NCBI RefSeq assembly: GCF_036287235.1
Contig: NZ_CP142850.1
Location: forward strand, 1,567,127-1,631,126
Direction of reading: 5' to 3'
DNA: 64,000 bases
Origin: Exiguobacterium sp. 9-2
GTDB taxonomy: Bacteria; Bacillota; Bacilli; Exiguobacteriales; Exiguobacteriaceae
Both the position numbers and the translations under genes were made by a program. How positions within the stretch are numbered: position 1 is the first letter of the stretch; every line of letters starts with the position of its first letter. The notes beneath the pieces were generated by a model that was given only the letters and a program-made list of their open reading frames with translations, ran no database searches and had not been told where the DNA came from. Below are positions 42,977 through 52,461 of the stretch, in pieces.

Positions 42977-44005
42977 ATGATGAACGTGTACAAGAAACTC
43001 ATTGCTTTACCGGAGCTTACGCATCTCGAAGGGGCGGTCTCCATCCACCAGCAAGGTGAACAAATCTTTAGCCATGCTGACGGATTCGCGCATCGGGGCT
43101 ACCGCGCATCGAATACAGAAACGACACGCTTCGGCATTGCCTCTGGTGCAAAACTTTTCACGGCGGTCGCCATCTTACGGTTAGTCGAGGCAGGAAAGGT
43201 AGCACTCGACGAACACGTCGCACCGATTCTACCGGACATAGGAATCGATCTAGTCGGTGTGACCGTACATCATCTGTTAACCCATACTTCAGGCATCGGT
43301 GATTATTTTGACGAAGCGACGATGACCGATTTCGAGGAGGTCTTTCAAGATTTCCCGATGTACCGTTTGCGTCGTCCCATCGATTTTTTACCGTTGTTTC
43401 AGGACCAAAAAAGACTGTTCACTGCGGGCGAACGTTTTCATTACAACAATGCGGGATACATCCTGCTCGGTCTTGTGATCGAACAATTGACGAAACAACC
43501 CTTCGCGGATTACGTGACGAACGAATTATTCGCTCGTGCGCAAATGACACAGTCTGGTTACTTCCGACTCGACTCGCTACCGGCAGATACAGCCATCGGT
43601 CACATCGAGAATGAAGACGGAACGTGGCGAACGAATCACTATGCGTTACCGATCATTGGCGGACCTGATGGCGGCGCCTTCCTCACAGCATCAGACATGG
43701 AACGTTTTTGGCGAAGTCTTCTGACGCATCAGTTGCTGTCCGAATCGATGACCACGCAACTGTTTCATCCCTACGTCAAAGTCAACGATGTTGCGTCTTA
43801 TGGTTACGGCGTCTGGCTGAAACGACTCGATGCCATGCACGAGAAGTGGCACATCATGGGCTATGATCCGGGTGTCAGCTTTCATTCCGCCTATTATCCA
43901 CAATCGGAAACGATCGTCACCGTCTTATCGAATACGTCTGACGGAGCCTACGCGCTCGTTCAGGCTATCGAACAACTTTTACTTGAGAAAGGAATCCATA
44001 CATGA
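42977..44005 (+). CDS. Serine hydrolase, beta-lactamase class C-like
   Basis: About 342 residues. S-x-x-K (S56-GA-K59) and YNN are present, so a penicillin-binding-protein-like active site is intact. It has no signal peptide, so it is probably a cytoplasmic esterase or peptidase rather than an antibiotic beta-lactamase. Start unclear: ATG 42977, ATG 42980 or GTG 42986 after GAGAGG. Overlaps the next gene by four bases; divergent from the ECF sigma gene. Confidence 0.78.
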   Translation: MMNVYKKLIALPELTHLEGAVSIHQQGEQIFSHADGFAHRGYRASNTETTRFGIASGAKLFTAVAILRLVEAGKVALDEHVAPILPDIGIDLVGVTVHHLLTHTSGIGDYFDEATMTDFEEVFQDFPMYRLRRPIDFLPLFQDQKRLFTAGERFHYNNAGYILLGLVIEQLTKQPFADYVTNELFARAQMTQSGYFRLDSLPADTAIGHIENEDGTWRTNHYALPIIGGPDGGAFLTASDMERFWRSLLTHQLLSESMTTQLFHPYVKVNDVASYGYGVWLKRLDAMHEKWHIMGYDPGVSFHSAYYPQSETIVTVLSNTSDGAYALVQAIEQLLLEKGIHT

Positions 44006-44412
44006 ACCTTTATATCGCTTCTCGCTTTGATCACACGTTGACCGTCCGCTGGCTCCGGGATGAACTCCGCTTGCGTGGACACGATGTAACATACGACTGG
44101 ACGATGAATGATCGGGCAGAGGATCCCGAAGCATTACGAAAGATTGGTCTTGCTGAATTCGAAGCCGTGCAACAAGCGGACGCCTTCGTCCTCGTGTTAC
44201 CAGCAGGAAAAAGTAGTCACGTCGAACTCGGGATTGCGCTCGCAACGAATCGCCCGATTTACTTATGTATGCCGGATGCGACCTACTTCACCGGACCATT
44301 GGCCAGTACGTTTTATCATATCGGACGGACGACTCCTTGCTTCGGAACGAAAGAAGACTGGCTCGCGCAGATTCTCGCCGATCGCTTACCGGAAGAACAA
44401 CTGACGTCATGA
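44002..44412 (+). CDS. Nucleoside 2-deoxyribosyltransferase-like protein
   Basis: 136 residues. N-terminal MNLYIASRF, GHDVTYDWT, and the catalytic glutamate region SSHVELGIAL match the NDT family fold. NDTs move deoxyribose between bases or hydrolyse N-glycosidic bonds. Joined by ATGA overlaps to both neighbours, so it belongs to a three-gene translational unit. Confidence 0.72.
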   Translation: MNLYIASRFDHTLTVRWLRDELRLRGHDVTYDWTMNDRAEDPEALRKIGLAEFEAVQQADAFVLVLPAGKSSHVELGIALATNRPIYLCMPDATYFTGPLASTFYHIGRTTPCFGTKEDWLAQILADRLPEEQLTS

Positions 44413-44990
44413 GGACCGTCCTGTTGACGATTGGACCGACCCATGCCGGGAAAACGACGTTCGCACGACAGCTTGCTCAACGTCTACCAACAAGCCTTGT
44501 CATCGATCAGGATCTTCAAGCACGTTTTTTGCTCGAACATTATTCGGACCTCGTTCCAACAGAAGGACCGAATCAGATCAAACATGACTTGACGGGATGG
44601 TTGATCGAACAGGCAATCACGTCTTCCGTCGAGACGATCATCTTATGTAACGCCAACACCTCGCGGATTGGTCGGAAACAATTATTAGATCCATTCTCCC
44701 GTTCGACGTTCCGCTCGATCCTCGTCTGGTTCGACTTACCCGAAGCCATCCTTTCAAACCGACTGACTCACTCCAAACGCGATGGACAAGAAATTCGTGG
44801 CGAATCGTCGTACTACGACATCTATCAGCGGCAACGAATCGAGCCGCCATTTATAGGTGAAGCGGACAAAATCGTTCGTCTTCGTTCGTCGGAAGACGTT
44901 GACACATTCCTCGATCATGTCACGAATCCGACGCTTGATGCTCTCTTCGATGCGGTGTCGACGATTGAAGTACATGACAATCGTGCGTAA
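44409..44990 (+). CDS. P-loop kinase (polynucleotide kinase/zeta-like)
   Basis: 193 residues. Walker A GPTHAGKTTFA at residue 9, then LVIDQDLQARFLL (the acceptor Asp), and an arginine-rich lid. The pattern is of small-molecule or polynucleotide kinases. ATG 44409 overlaps the upstream TGA. Last gene of the cassette. Confidence 0.7.
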   Translation: MRTVLLTIGPTHAGKTTFARQLAQRLPTSLVIDQDLQARFLLEHYSDLVPTEGPNQIKHDLTGWLIEQAITSSVETIILCNANTSRIGRKQLLDPFSRSTFRSILVWFDLPEAILSNRLTHSKRDGQEIRGESSYYDIYQRQRIEPPFIGEADKIVRLRSSEDVDTFLDHVTNPTLDALFDAVSTIEVHDNRA

Positions 44991-45067
44991 AGCACCTGCT
45001 TCTTCATAAACGCATGCAAAAAGACTAGCCGATATGTAACCAATTACAAAAGAAAGAAGGAACACTC

Positions 45068-45877
45068 ATGTCTGAAGAACAACGACTGACTGGTGGAAAT
45101 GTCTCTGCTGTCTATCAAAAAGGCAACTATGTCTATCGTACACAAAAGGAGAACAGCAACAACGTCCAACGGTTATTATGCCACTTAGAAGCTAAACGTC
45201 TATCCGGTGTTCCGCGTTTCGTCGGCATCGACGAACAAAATCGAGAGATCCTGACCTTCCTCCCTGGTGAAACGGCCGATTATCCGCTAAAAGCATACAT
45301 GTGGCATGACGACGTATTAGACGATGTTGCGCATCTGATGCGCCAGTATCATGACGCGACAGTCGACTTCGACGTCTCACCGGACTGGGCACCGTTGCTC
45401 AATACACCGACTCCACACGAAGTCATCTGCCACAACGATTTTGCCGTCTACAATACGGTTTTTCAGGATCAAAAACTGAGTGGCGTGATTGACTTTGACC
45501 TCGCAGCACCCGGTCCACGTGCTTGGGATATCGTCTACACGCTCTATACGTTCGTCCCGCTCAGCAGTAGACGGCAATCACCTGACGGATCCGTTCTTGC
45601 CTATTCACCGGAGCAAGATGATGCACGCTTCGCCGAACGAGTGAGTCGATTCCTTGATGCTTATGGTTATGAAGGTCCGCGTTCCGAATTGCTACCGATG
45701 TTATTGTTGCGCGTCGAAGCGCTATATCTGTTGATTGATCAACGAGCTGTCGACGGCGATGTTGCCTTCATGAAGATGAAAGAAGAGGGTCACGATACAC
45801 ATTATCGAGCAGAACATCGTTTCATCGCGGAACATGGTACGAAATGGTTCATCGATAAAGATTCATCAGAAAAATAA
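45068..45877 (+). CDS. Aminoglycoside phosphotransferase-family kinase
   Basis: 269 residues, APH/choline kinase fold. Catalytic loop ICHNDFAVYNTVF (H-x-D-x5-N) and DFDLAAP (metal Asp) intact. Family members phosphorylate aminoglycosides or many other small alcohols and sugars; resistance cannot be inferred. GAAGGAAC precedes the ATG. Own transcript between the cassette and 45931. Confidence 0.78.
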   Translation: MSEEQRLTGGNVSAVYQKGNYVYRTQKENSNNVQRLLCHLEAKRLSGVPRFVGIDEQNREILTFLPGETADYPLKAYMWHDDVLDDVAHLMRQYHDATVDFDVSPDWAPLLNTPTPHEVICHNDFAVYNTVFQDQKLSGVIDFDLAAPGPRAWDIVYTLYTFVPLSSRRQSPDGSVLAYSPEQDDARFAERVSRFLDAYGYEGPRSELLPMLLLRVEALYLLIDQRAVDGDVAFMKMKEEGHDTHYRAEHRFIAEHGTKWFIDKDSSEK

Positions 45878-45930
45878 CAGTTTATCTTTCACGTTAGATG
45901 TCCGTGATCTTCATAGAGGAGTGATTTCCC

Positions 45931-46362
45931 GTGAAAACGATTGATCTTGATTTTTTACTGACGACTGAAGAATACGAACTTGAACTGGATAAGATGTCGC
46001 TAAAGGCAAATGATCATTATGCGATTGATTTCTATTTTTATGGGGCTGACGAAGCGTTCAAGCTTATAATCAACGATCCTTCGCGTGATTACTTTTTGAT
46101 GCGTTTTAAAAAGTACGCCGTCTTCCTAGGAACGTTACAAGAGCATGGCATCATCGACGAGAAACTTCGGAACCCGTATCCAGTCGTGAAGTCAAAAGAA
46201 TCGATGTTCGGTGATTTTGCTGCAAAGTTTATGAAAACGGATGAAGTCTATACTGAACGGGGAGACTTGCACTTATTTGCCGTCAGGACACATGAACAGG
46301 ATTTTTACATTTTGTCCTACAGCGATCCGATCGTCATTGATCATATGGCGAAAGAGGATTGA
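45931..46362 (+). CDS. Conserved protein, unknown
   Basis: 143 residues, soluble, acidic. GTG start at 45931 after GAGGAG. It contains YGADEAFKLIIND and a C-terminal LHLFAVRTHEQDFYILSY block. No motif recognised. Adjacent to the lipoprotein gene downstream. Confidence 0.55.
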   Translation: MKTIDLDFLLTTEEYELELDKMSLKANDHYAIDFYFYGADEAFKLIINDPSRDYFLMRFKKYAVFLGTLQEHGIIDEKLRNPYPVVKSKESMFGDFAAKFMKTDEVYTERGDLHLFAVRTHEQDFYILSYSDPIVIDHMAKED

Positions 46363-46408
46363 TATAGAAAGCAGTTGTTACATCATAAAAAAGGAGGATG
46401 AACGTAAC

Positions 46409-47392
46409 TTGAAAAAATCATTGATATTACTTTTAACTGCTCCCCTTCTGTTTTTGTCTGCTTGTACAGAAGAGCAAAAGACAACACAACCCACTACTGA
46501 ACTGTTATCAAAGAGTACAAAAGTAAAATCCGAATCTGTAAAAATCGATGCCGAAAGTAAATTGAACATTGTTTTTCTTTATGAACCATACAAACAATAT
46601 CTACAATCGTCCTTAAAAAACAATGATCCTGAAGAAGATAAAAAGAATTATGCGAAATATGTCTTAAGCTATATCGACAAAATCGGGGAAAAGGAGCAGT
46701 TTGCGACAGCCGACTTGAAAGGTTTCCCGATGTTGCAATCAACCGTGTACGAACAAGAGCTACTCGACAAAATCGAGAACTTGATGAAACAACAAGATGA
46801 CATTACAAAAATCATTAAAAAAAATTACATCGCTTCTCATAAGATCCTTCCCAAAAAGAAAAGTACCATCATCGTCGCTCCAGTTAATCCTGAATCCTCT
46901 TTCGATCTTCAGTCAATGAAAGGTGTTACAGGAGCAGCCTATAAAGATGCATTCATTCTCTACCTGGATACAAACTACGATAAAGACATCCTGGCATATT
47001 CGACGGCACACGAATATCATCACTTAGTCCTCAAGGATACACCTGATTTTAGTTTAAGTACGACTCTTAATTCCGTCATCGTCGAAGGAAAGGCAGATGC
47101 CTTTGCCGACCGAATCGTCAAAGGCGTCTCGCCTCCATGGAATGTCGAAATGGATGAAGCAACGAAAAAACATGTCGTACATCTGGTCAACAGCTATGAA
47201 GTATCACAACTCGACTTCGTCGTAGGTAACAAACAAAAAGAGATTCCTCGCTGGAGTAACTACATTTTGGGACGTGATATCCTCAATCACTATTTTGAGT
47301 CGCATCCAGATCAGTCCATTACTGACTGGACCTATACGAATCAAGCAGATATCTTAAAAGGGTACACGTATCAAAAGATTCTTGAACAATGA
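46409..47392 (+). CDS. Putative Zn-dependent protease lipoprotein, DUF2268-like
   Basis: 327 residues with lipobox FLSAC (Cys17) and HExxH zinc motif (H201-E202-Y203-H204-H205) followed by a conserved glutamate (VEGKADAFADRIV), the DUF2268 pattern. TTG start at 46409, 11 bases after GGAGG, because the frame opened by the nearer ATG ends after four codons. Lipid-anchored outside the membrane, so it may cleave envelope proteins. Confidence 0.7.
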   Translation: MKKSLILLLTAPLLFLSACTEEQKTTQPTTELLSKSTKVKSESVKIDAESKLNIVFLYEPYKQYLQSSLKNNDPEEDKKNYAKYVLSYIDKIGEKEQFATADLKGFPMLQSTVYEQELLDKIENLMKQQDDITKIIKKNYIASHKILPKKKSTIIVAPVNPESSFDLQSMKGVTGAAYKDAFILYLDTNYDKDILAYSTAHEYHHLVLKDTPDFSLSTTLNSVIVEGKADAFADRIVKGVSPPWNVEMDEATKKHVVHLVNSYEVSQLDFVVGNKQKEIPRWSNYILGRDILNHYFESHPDQSITDWTYTNQADILKGYTYQKILEQ

Positions 47393-47401
47393 GGTGCTTT
47401 C

Positions 47402-47716
47402 ATGAAATACATATGTCCCGTCTGCGGATATGCGCAAATGGACGACGTTGCTTATGACGAAAATGGTGACGCTTCGTTTGAACTTTGTTCTTGCTGCGGC
47501 TTTCAGTTCGGAGTAGACGATAATGTCGAAATCGAGGACGGTATCTTTTTATCGAGAAGTGAGACACATGACTTGTATCGCTCAAACTGGCTCAAAGAAG
47601 GTACTAAAGTCTTTAGCCCTTATGCCTTTGAGCCTGGTACAGGAAAGGGTGAACCTTTAGCGAGAACGGCTTTGAAAAAACAATTACGAGCAATTCATAT
47701 CAGACTAGAAACATAA
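47402..47716 (+). CDS. Cysteine-rich CPCC-type zinc ribbon protein
   Basis: 104 residues. Two CxxC pairs (CPVCGY and CSCCGF) form a zinc ribbon, followed by acidic DDNVEIEDG and a helical C-terminus. Known small CPCC proteins have no established role. Eight bases after the lipoprotein stop, AATGAGGTG as ribosome site, so likely cotranscribed. Confidence 0.65.
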   Translation: MKYICPVCGYAQMDDVAYDENGDASFELCSCCGFQFGVDDNVEIEDGIFLSRSETHDLYRSNWLKEGTKVFSPYAFEPGTGKGEPLARTALKKQLRAIHIRLET

Positions 47717-47770
47717 AAAAGGAGCGCCGCTTTTCACGATGACTCGTGTGAGTTCGTGCTTCTTTTTTAT
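47716..47770 (+). terminator. Terminator
   Basis: AAAAAAGGAGC pairs with GCTTCTTTTTT (one G-U), with an inner hairpin CACGA/TCGTG; T-run on the right. Confidence 0.75.
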
Positions 47771-47774
47771 GTCA

Positions 47775-48014
47775 TCATGCTTGAAGCTCGTGCATCATCA
47801 ACATAATTGTCATGCTAGTTCCTTGATCCGGATGATTTTCAATCGTTACCTCATCGTCAGGTGAAGCGATAATTCGTTTGAAGATCGACGGACACGCCAA
47901 GTAAATCAAGGACAAGTCGAAGTAATTTCTTCGTCCACTGTCGTTCCTGAGAAGTAGAAGAATATTTTTAATGTCTTCGACTCCACTACTCTTTTCGTTC
48001 CTTATGCCTCTCAT
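47775..48014 (-). pseudogene. Remnant of a sensor histidine kinase
   Basis: 79-residue open frame that reads like the end of a HATPase domain: RNDSGRRNYF sits where the F-box normally is, DLSLIYLA replaces GLGLYLA (G2 box), and KRIIASPDDEVTIENHPD then QGTSMTIML match the final strands. The ATP-binding glycines are lost and no N, G1 or dimerisation region is left. It therefore cannot be a working kinase. It lies directly before an ABC transporter system of the kind often controlled by two-component systems. Confidence 0.55.
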
Positions 48015-48260
48015 CGTCCTAAAAAGATGGTTGTATCAATTCACAGGAGCTTCAGCATGATTCTTCTACTAATGCATAGCCATTTCTTACGTCTTCGTTT
48101 CATTTTAAATATCTCCCTAGATTGGGTTTAATCCAATCTTAGAGAGAAGTTATAAGAAAAACATAAATGAGTAAGGATTTCGAAAATAAAAACACAATAG
48201 ACAAAATTTTCTAAAAATAATACACTATATTTAACCAAATTATGTAAAAGGAGTGGTCAC
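48015..48260. other. Gap before ABC operon
   Basis: AT-rich, 246 bases. Contains the hairpin or operator AGATTGG/CCAATCT (48119-48125 and 48133-48139) and, on the minus strand, a 20-codon open frame with a GGGAG site that I do not trust as a gene. No clear promoter picked out for the ABC operon. Confidence 0.4.
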
Positions 48261-48956
48261 ATGAATATTACCTTTCAAGATGTTTCGCACTCGTTCGAGC
48301 GAAGCGGTGTCCGGACCGATGTCTTGCATCAACTAAACGGACAATTTTTGCAATCGGAAGTAACGGCACTCGTCGGTCCGTCCGGGTCCGGAAAATCGAC
48401 GTTCCTTAGTCTCCTTGGTTCGCTCGATCGTCCGTCGTCCGGTCAGATTCTCTATGACAGACAGGACATTACGTCTTGGAAGAACAAACGGTTATCACAA
48501 TTTCGCTCGCAAGAGATTGGCTTCATCTTCCAGCAGTTTCATCTCCTACCGTCACTGACGGTGTCTGAAAACCTAAAGGTCGCCTTGTTAAAACAAAAGA
48601 CATCGTTTAATCAAGACGAGCGAATCCTCGAGCTGCTCGATCGGGTCGGACTCGACGACAAACAAAATGCTTTACCTGCTCAACTATCCGGCGGGCAGCA
48701 ACAACGGGTGGCAATCGCCCGCGCCTTGTTGCATCATCCGCAATGGATTCTTGCAGATGAGCCGACTGGTAATCTTGATTCCATGACCGGTGACGCGATT
48801 TTTGAACTGTTGCTAGAACTGCATCGTGAAGCCAAATGTGGCGTTTTATTTGTCACACACGACTTAGAACTCGCCGAACGCGCTGACCGAATTCTCTTCA
48901 TGCAGGATGGTCGGATCGTCGAAGACCGCCGAAAACGCACGGTGCAAAGTGTCTAA
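48261..48956 (+). CDS. LolD/MacB-type ABC ATPase
   Basis: 231 residues. Walker [11 protein letters not shown]-loop FQQFHLLP, signature LSGGQQQR, Walker B ILADEPTG. The only ATPase in this cluster, so it would have to serve both FtsX permeases downstream. AAAGGAG precedes the ATG. Paralogue of the orphan ATPase at 35965. Confidence 0.88.
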   Translation: MNITFQDVSHSFERSGVRTDVLHQLNGQFLQSEVTALVGPSGSGKSTFLSLLGSLDRPSSGQILYDRQDITSWKNKRLSQFRSQEIGFIFQQFHLLPSLTVSENLKVALLKQKTSFNQDERILELLDRVGLDDKQNALPAQLSGGQQQRVAIARALLHHPQWILADEPTGNLDSMTGDAIFELLLELHREAKCGVLFVTHDLELAERADRILFMQDGRIVEDRRKRTVQSV

Positions 48957-48982
48957 GTACTGTTTATGAGGAGGTGTCTGCG

Positions 48983-49753
48983 ATGCAAACGTTTCGAAGC
49001 AAACTGATTGCGAGTTTCATTGGCTCTATTGTCGTTTTTCTATTGTTGTCCATATCGACGCAGTCTGCGTATGAAGCGTTTCGGAATGCGGACTTCTCGG
49101 AACAAGAGACGACGATCGTGAGGGGATGTAATCATAACGACTTATCCAATTTATTCTTCACAAAAAATAGTTGTAATTTCGATGACAAAATCGATGAGAG
49201 AGAAGACGGCATCGATTTAGGTGAGTCCGATGATCAAAATAAAAGTACGGGTGGCACATCACGCGATCGAAAAGTAAAGGACCTTCCTCCATTTTCGATT
49301 ATGAATGTTGTAGAAAGCACATCCTCCTCTAACAAAATGATATTCTTCACCGCTGTACTTGTACTGGTTGCTTTCGTAGGATACCGGATTTTTCATCGTC
49401 GGCGACGTTCATCACTACCACGAGAATTTGAAAGTGAATCAACCCGCTGGATCCAAGCATCGTCTGAAACGTCCATTCGGCAAACAAATCTTCAGTCGGT
49501 ACTCACTCCGCCAGAACAATCACTACGCCTGATGCTATTTGATTTTAATCAACGCTTACCACTCGCCCTCAAGCGACGAAGCCATGAATCGTTGACAGAC
49601 TGGACAGATCGCATTCACCTGGTGACGCCACTCTCACCTTATTTCGTCACCCGCTACGCGGCGCAAGCAGAAGTAGAAGCACTCGATGCACAAGCGATTC
49701 ATCATTTCGAACAAGATCTTGCGCGTTATTTAAAGACAAAGCTCTCCCACTAA
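48983..49753 (+). CDS. Two-helix protein with DUF4129-like C-terminus
   Basis: 256 residues. Helix one about 8-28, external loop of about 90 residues rich in D, S and T, helix two about 118-136, then a cytoplasmic basic domain with SLRLMLFDFNQRLPLALKRR (split) and ESLTDWTDRI, the DUF4129-like block. ATG 48983 follows GAGGAGG. It lies between ATPase and permease genes, so it is probably a transporter accessory protein. A paralogue lies at 62762. Confidence 0.62.
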   Translation: MQTFRSKLIASFIGSIVVFLLLSISTQSAYEAFRNADFSEQETTIVRGCNHNDLSNLFFTKNSCNFDDKIDEREDGIDLGESDDQNKSTGGTSRDRKVKDLPPFSIMNVVESTSSSNKMIFFTAVLVLVAFVGYRIFHRRRRSSLPREFESESTRWIQASSETSIRQTNLQSVLTPPEQSLRLMLFDFNQRLPLALKRRSHESLTDWTDRIHLVTPLSPYFVTRYAAQAEVEALDAQAIHHFEQDLARYLKTKLSH

Positions 49754-49772
49754 ACTACAAAGGAGACTACAT

Positions 49773-52409
49773 ATGTTACGCTTCGTCATCAATCAATGGC
49801 TTCGGCAGCGCGGGAAATTTACCCTGACGCTCGTCGGTGCCCTGATCATCAGTGCCGGGCTCAGTTTAATGTTCAACTTGACCGACTCCAGTCAAGGAAC
49901 GGTCGAACAGACGTTACAAAAGAAATGGTCGTCTGCTTATGATATCGTTGTGCGACCAAAAGGCAGCCAGATGTCGACGGAATCAAATAATTTACTCGAA
50001 CCGAATTATCTCAATGGGATCAATGGTGGGATTTCGTTTAAACAATACGAAACCATCAAGAAAATGAACGACATTGAAATTGCAGCTCCGGTCGCTGTCA
50101 TGGGGTATGTCATGTCTAACGTTTCCTTTGAAAAAGCGATTAAAATTCCTTCCACACCGGGAATCTATCGTTTTACAGAAACCACTTATATTCAAAACGG
50201 CTTCAAGAAAGAGCAACAATCAAAAACTGTGCTTCATCTTGCTCAAGGAACAAAAGTTCAAGTTCCTGAGAACGCTTCATTCATTTCTGAACAAATTGAT
50301 GGTTTTTCAACGGCTGTCGCTAGAAATCCAGTCCTGATCGTCGGTATTGATCCAAAAGAAGAAGCACGGTTGGTCGGTCTGGACAAGAGTGTACGTACGA
50401 CGAACAAATCCCGATACTTCAATTCGACTGATCACCATGAGTCAGACGCGGCTAATAATCAAAATATCATCCCGATCTTAGTGAATCCGAACTCTTTTAA
50501 TAAGGGAAGTTATGACTATGATATCGAACGTCTCGATGCTCCTTATCAAACCGAACAAGACCAGCAAAAACTAATTGATAAGGTCATCAAAACACAACCA
50601 AAACGGTCTATTATCAATTCTCCTCTTGCCTCTTATCCCGCTAAGAGTATTCAACACCTTTCCATCCCAACCGCTAAAGTAGAAGAAACCTATCTGCGAA
50701 CGATGGTTGAAAAAACGAACAGCTTACAAACGGATTCTGAATATGCAGAAGGAGGACAATTGGTTTATCAATCTGGCCCTCTTCAATTCCAATCAACGCT
50801 TAGTCCATTTACAAGCCGATGGAGCAACGCTTTCGAAGTATCCGCGACGTCGACACGAATTTCAGGAATCGGTGTTGAGAAGGAACTTATTTCAGATAAA
50901 GGATTTCGCTCCCTCACATCGATGGGACAAAAGGTTAAAAAACCAGAACCAGGCTCATCTAATGTCCGCTTTCCATTTTTACAATTTAAAGTCGTTGGTC
51001 TGTACGATCCGAAAAACATCAAGGTCTCAAAAGACCCGCTGAACGAGTTACCAATGGAAACTTATCGTCCTTCGTCTGCCGATCTTGTTTTAGATGCGAA
51101 GGGGGAACCTGTCAACCCAGCGAAATCGATTGATACGTCTGGTAATCCCGTCGGACTGTTGACGAGTTCTCCAAACATCCTGACGACGATTGACAGCGCG
51201 CGAGCAGTCAATGGTGAACAAGCCATTTCTTCGATTCGCCTTAAAATCAAAGGCGCTTCGACCGTCAGTGAAGCATCGGAGCAACTACTCCAAGACGTGA
51301 AAAAGCAAATCGAACAGAAAACTGGATTAATGGTCACAATTACTAAGGGTTCCTCTCCTCAACCCGTCGTCACGAAGGTTGTCGATGACGGTAAGACGCT
51401 TGGCTGGATCGAACAACCGTGGATCCACATCGGTGCCGCGATGACGATTTTCCGCGAGACGAGTGTCGGTTTCTCAGGAGTCATCTTCGCAATGCTCGCG
51501 GTCGCGATCGTCTATGTCCTCGCGACGAGCTATGTCTCGATGTTAGCGCGTCGGAAAGAATTCGCTGTTTTACTCGCACTCGGATGGCGGACGAAGGATC
51601 TCTACAAAATCGTTTTGATCGAGGCGGCGATTCTCGCTGGATTCGTCTCGACGGTCGCCTTGATTGTCGAAGGCATCTTCTCATATGTCCGTAATGAAGC
51701 GATGAACGGCTGGAGCCTCCTCTGGATCGCGCTATTCAGTCTTGTCATCTACCTCGCTGGTGCCGCTTGGTCGGCGTGGACGATTCGCCGCATCTCACCG
51801 TACGAAGCGATCAAGACCGGCGAATACGCGAAAGCTGCTCGCGTCGGACTGAAGCTTCGTTCGACGATGACACTTGCACTAAAGGAACTGATTGGGAAAT
51901 GGAAGCGTAATAGTTTGTCCGTTCTCTCAATCGCTCTACCAACAGCACTGCTGACATTCTTCTTATTCGTGACGTTCCATTTACAAGGAGTGCTTTACAC
52001 GTCTTGGCTTGGTCAGTTCGTTGCCTTACAAGTCGGTCCGATGCATTACGTGACGATGGGTGTTGCGATCACAATCGCTATTTTGACGACGGGTGAAATT
52101 ATGTGGCAAAACGTCACCGATCGCCGCGCCTCACTCGCCGTCTTAAAAGCACTCGGCTGGACGAACGGCGCAATCCGACAGTTGATTGTCCTCGAAGGCT
52201 TCCTCGTCGGCCTGATTTCTGGAGTACTTGGACTGATTGTCGCCTACACGACGATTTACGTTCTATACGATCTTGTTCCATGGAATGAACCGTTGTTGAT
52301 TGGTGTATCGCTCGCCTTACCGATTTTGTTCGGTGTCATCGCCGCCTTCATCCCAGCACAACTGGCAGCACGTGTTCAACCGTATCAAGAACTGAAAGAT
52401 GCATCTTAA
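49773..52409 (+). CDS. FtsX-type ABC permease A
   Basis: 878 residues. One N-terminal helix (about 14-34), a very large extracytoplasmic domain (about 40-540), and a C-terminal block with about seven helices. Residues 1-80 and 530-878 are nearly identical to permease B, the middle is much less similar. FtsX/MacB permeases transmit mechanical force or extract lipoproteins and peptides. AAAGGAGAC precedes the ATG. Export or signalling target unknown. Confidence 0.82.
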   Translation: MLRFVINQWLRQRGKFTLTLVGALIISAGLSLMFNLTDSSQGTVEQTLQKKWSSAYDIVVRPKGSQMSTESNNLLEPNYLNGINGGISFKQYETIKKMNDIEIAAPVAVMGYVMSNVSFEKAIKIPSTPGIYRFTETTYIQNGFKKEQQSKTVLHLAQGTKVQVPENASFISEQIDGFSTAVARNPVLIVGIDPKEEARLVGLDKSVRTTNKSRYFNSTDHHESDAANNQNIIPILVNPNSFNKGSYDYDIERLDAPYQTEQDQQKLIDKVIKTQPKRSIINSPLASYPAKSIQHLSIPTAKVEETYLRTMVEKTNSLQTDSEYAEGGQLVYQSGPLQFQSTLSPFTSRWSNAFEVSATSTRISGIGVEKELISDKGFRSLTSMGQKVKKPEPGSSNVRFPFLQFKVVGLYDPKNIKVSKDPLNELPMETYRPSSADLVLDAKGEPVNPAKSIDTSGNPVGLLTSSPNILTTIDSARAVNGEQAISSIRLKIKGASTVSEASEQLLQDVKKQIEQKTGLMVTITKGSSPQPVVTKVVDDGKTLGWIEQPWIHIGAAMTIFRETSVGFSGVIFAMLAVAIVYVLATSYVSMLARRKEFAVLLALGWRTKDLYKIVLIEAAILAGFVSTVALIVEGIFSYVRNEAMNGWSLLWIALFSLVIYLAGAAWSAWTIRRISPYEAIKTGEYAKAARVGLKLRSTMTLALKELIGKWKRNSLSVLSIALPTALLTFFLFVTFHLQGVLYTSWLGQFVALQVGPMHYVTMGVAITIAILTTGEIMWQNVTDRRASLAVLKALGWTNGAIRQLIVLEGFLVGLISGVLGLIVAYTTIYVLYDLVPWNEPLLIGVSLALPILFGVIAAFIPAQLAARVQPYQELKDAS

Positions 52410-52418
52410 TATTTGGCG

Positions 52419-52442
52419 GAGGGGCAACAGGCGTTGTCCCTC
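52419..52442 (+). terminator. Intercistronic hairpin
   Basis: GAGGGGCAAC pairs with GTTGTCCCTC around AGGC, 9 bases after the permease A stop. Only a short mixed T/C tail follows, so at most a partial terminator or an RNA-stability element. Confidence 0.4.
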
Positions 52443-52461
52443 TCTTCACAGGAGGAAGTCT

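Noticed and set aside
42977-44005. True class C beta-lactamase
   Set aside because: No signal peptide is present and the protein lacks a recognisable KTG-type context; better called a serine hydrolase.
45068-45877. Antibiotic resistance call for the APH-fold kinase (and for the 19817 nucleotidyltransferase)
   Set aside because: Only fold-level motifs are seen; these families cover many non-antibiotic substrates.
48018-48110. 20-codon minus-strand frame beginning MKRRRKKW as a gene
   Set aside because: Short, basic and with no membrane or domain character; could equally be the remains of the kinase gene's start.
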